This document shows positions 7,651-8,451 of a DNA stretch of 8,451 bases, piece after piece. The notes under the pieces are model-generated. The model was not told where the DNA came from, searched no databases, and worked only from the letters and a program-made list of their open reading frames with translations. How positions within the stretch are numbered: the stretch's first letter is position 1; every line of letters starts with the position of its first letter. This DNA is from CAZKFN01 sp964552035. Its GTDB lineage: Bacteria; Bacteroidota; Bacteroidia; Flavobacteriales_E; Vicingaceae. Both the position numbers and the translations under genes were made by a program. The stretch is taken from contig CAZKFN010000091.1 in the NCBI GenBank assembly GCA_964552035.1, positions 1 through 8,451 of the forward strand, given 5' to 3'.

Positions 7651-7675
7651 AAAAAAACACTGCATTTCTGCAATG
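7651..7675 (-). terminator. Rho-independent terminator, tetraloop hairpin with U7
   Basis: On the minus strand CATTGCA, GAAA loop, TGCAGTG forms a 7-bp stem including one U-G wobble (7658-7664 with 7669-7675), capped by a GNRA-type tetraloop and followed by seven T (7657-7651). The wobble pairs only in minus-strand RNA, which fixes the direction. It lies about 230 bases after the clpC stop and so may serve clpC, the putative RNA at 7676-7775, or both. Confidence 0.8.
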
Positions 7676-7775
7676 AACTAATCTAAACAAGCAGGCATAG
7701 CTTTTGTTTAAATTGGCGAAAAATTAGGAAACAATCAACTCATAGGAGGGCTACTAGTTCCTGCTTTTTATATCT
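7651..7775 (-). ncRNA. Candidate structured small RNA downstream of clpC
   Basis: No coding sequence is visible between clpC and the terminator, but minus-strand RNA can form nested pairings. AAGCAGG (7766-7760) pairs with CCTGCTT (7695-7689). GTAGC (7754-7750) pairs with GCTAT (7701-7697, one G-U). TTGTTT (7734-7729) pairs with AAACAA (7709-7704). AATT (7725-7722) pairs with AATT (7714-7711). The result is one 78-base imperfect hairpin with a large one-sided bulge. An exact TAnnTTTG box at 7787-7780 would start transcription about eight bases before the outer stem, and the U7 terminator ends it. Expected length is about 120 nt. It could be a 6S-like or other Bacteroidota small RNA, or a structured clpC 3' UTR. 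The individual helices are short, so this is a hypothesis. Confidence 0.4.
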
Positions 7776-7779
7776 TTAC

Positions 7780-7787
7780 CAAATTTA
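7780..7787 (-). promoter_or_regulatory. Possible -7 promoter box for the small RNA candidate
   Basis: TAAATTTG on the minus strand is an exact TAnnTTTG match. No TTTG-type -33 element lies at the usual distance upstream, which weakens it. An 8-base pattern with two free positions can occur by chance in AT-rich DNA. Confidence 0.35.
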
Positions 7788-7901
7788 GGGGGAGACCTTT
7801 TAAATTCCTTGCTTTACTTCAGATTCACTTTACAATTTCAACCCCTTTATTTTTGTTTATTCACCAACAGTTATTAGAAATGCCATTACATTAGTCATCC
7901 C
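7788..7901. other. Non-coding spacer after clpC
   Basis: I see no gene, hairpin or repeat in this part. A 13-residue minus-strand frame at 7898-7857 has no supporting signal. Confidence 0.6.
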
Positions 7902-8451
7902 CTATCCCTTAGGTCCGCCCTCTTTGGAATCTTCTCCTCGGTTATCCTCAATTGGCAGGTTCTTTTTCTTAATTTTAATATCGATTTCCTCTTTTTTCTT
8001 ATTGAATTTAATTTGTACTAAATCCCCTTCAGCTACTCTAGATTGAATAATTTCTTCTGCCAAAGGGTCTTCAATGTATTTTTGTATAGCCCTACTTAAG
8101 GATCTAGCTCCATATTCAGGGTCATATCCCTTTTGGGCGATGTATTTTTTAGCCTCATTAGCTACTTCGACAACAAGGCCCATTTCTTTGGTTCTACTAT
8201 ACAGAGACTCCAATTCAATATCGATAATAATTTCTATATCTTTTTCCGATAAGTTTTTAAAGATCATGACATCATCAATTCTGTTGAGAAATTCAGGAGT
8301 AAAAGCTTTTTTAAGTGCGGATTGTATCACTGATTTAACATGTCCATCTTCCTCCGAACGCTTTGCAGCAGTATTAAAACCTACTCCTTGACCAAAATCT
8401 CTTAACTGTCTAGCGCCAATATTAGAAGTCATGATGATAATGGTATTTTTA
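7902..8451 (-). CDS. clpC: ATP-dependent Clp protease ATP-binding subunit ClpC, C-terminal part
   Basis: The frame is open to the window edge, so only the last 182 or so residues are present. ClpC is a cytoplasmic AAA+ unfoldase that feeds proteins to ClpP and handles misfolded proteins. The visible part is the end of the second AAA+ module: sensor 1 in IIIMTSNIGARQL, the ClpC-typical DFGQGVGF, the arginine finger in EFLNRIDD, and the C-terminal small domain with sensor 2 in YGARSLSRAIQKYIEDPLAEEI. ClpB has a different sequence after TSN, which argues for ClpC. The tail is charged and Lys/Glu-rich, ending EGGPKG. The ATG at 8432 is an internal methionine, since KNTIII precedes it in frame. 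The ClpP-binding loop and nucleotide-binding motifs are outside the window. The stop is TAG. Confidence 0.93.
   Translation of the reverse strand, partial: KNTIIIMTSNIGARQLRDFGQGVGFNTAAKRSEEDGHVKSVIQSALKKAFTPEFLNRIDDVMIFKNLSEKDIEIIIDIELESLYSRTKEMGLVVEVANEAKKYIAQKGYDPEYGARSLSRAIQKYIEDPLAEEIIQSRVAEGDLVQIKFNKKKEEIDIKIKKKNLPIEDNRGEDSKEGGPKG

Noticed and set aside
7574..7690. N-terminal extension of the YceI-like protein across the N run
   Set aside because: It passes through ten unknown bases and the promoter box, and would bury the lipoprotein signal peptide. ATG 7573 explains the protein fully.
7857..7898. Thirteen-residue minus-strand frame just after clpC
   Set aside because: It is too short, with no leader signal or recognisable sequence.
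8074..8391. Plus-strand frame of 105 codons
   Set aside because: It is antisense to the conserved C-terminal domain of clpC; a shadow frame.
8430..8432. ATG 8432 as the start of the Clp gene
   Set aside because: It is the internal Met of the IIIMTSN sensor 1 motif. The frame continues to the window edge and almost all of ClpC lies outside.

Overview
The window is AT-rich DNA from a member of the Bacteroidota, probably a flavobacterium-like lineage. The evidence is a large PKD-repeat surface protein next to a PorP/SprF and PorE-type pair (type IX secretion system, T9SS), a class II KDO-8-phosphate synthase, a lipoprotein with a Bacteroidota-style leader, a TAnnTTTG promoter box, and little use of Shine-Dalgarno sites. 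A run of ten Ns marks it as draft sequence.

Layout. On the minus strand, 1-2954 is one uninterrupted reading frame that runs out of the window. It encodes a secreted protein with about eleven PKD/Ig-like units; I translated it codon by codon and found no stop. Only 24 bases away, and divergent, a PorP/SprF-like outer-membrane protein gene (2979-4010) overlaps a PorE-like gene (3997-6016; TPR, PD40 propeller, carboxypeptidase-regulatory-like domain, OmpA C-terminus). Both plus-strand genes are broken as written: an in-frame TGA in porP and two single-base deletions in the porE-like gene. The stop codon of the latter overlaps that of the convergent kdsA (6013-6825, minus). A terminator then separates kdsA from an upstream YceI-family lipoprotein gene (6941-7573, minus), which has its own promoter box. 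Beyond the N gap lies a strong terminator, a potentially structured RNA, and the 3' end of clpC (7902-8451, minus).

How the genes fit together. PorP/SprF-like proteins are known partners for T9SS cargo, especially very large adhesins with type B sorting domains. PorE-type proteins tie the T9SS machinery to peptidoglycan. The divergent block 1-6016 therefore reads as a dedicated secretion unit for one giant PKD adhesin, whose outer-membrane half may be decaying or may carry sequence errors. kdsA (lipopolysaccharide core sugar), the YceI lipoprotein and clpC (protein quality control) look like ordinary, intact chromosomal genes.

The most novel item is at 7651-7787 on the minus strand. An exact TAnnTTTG box, a nested imperfect hairpin and a tetraloop terminator with a U7 tail line up as a compact RNA gene of about 120 nt downstream of clpC. 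This is inference from sequence only.
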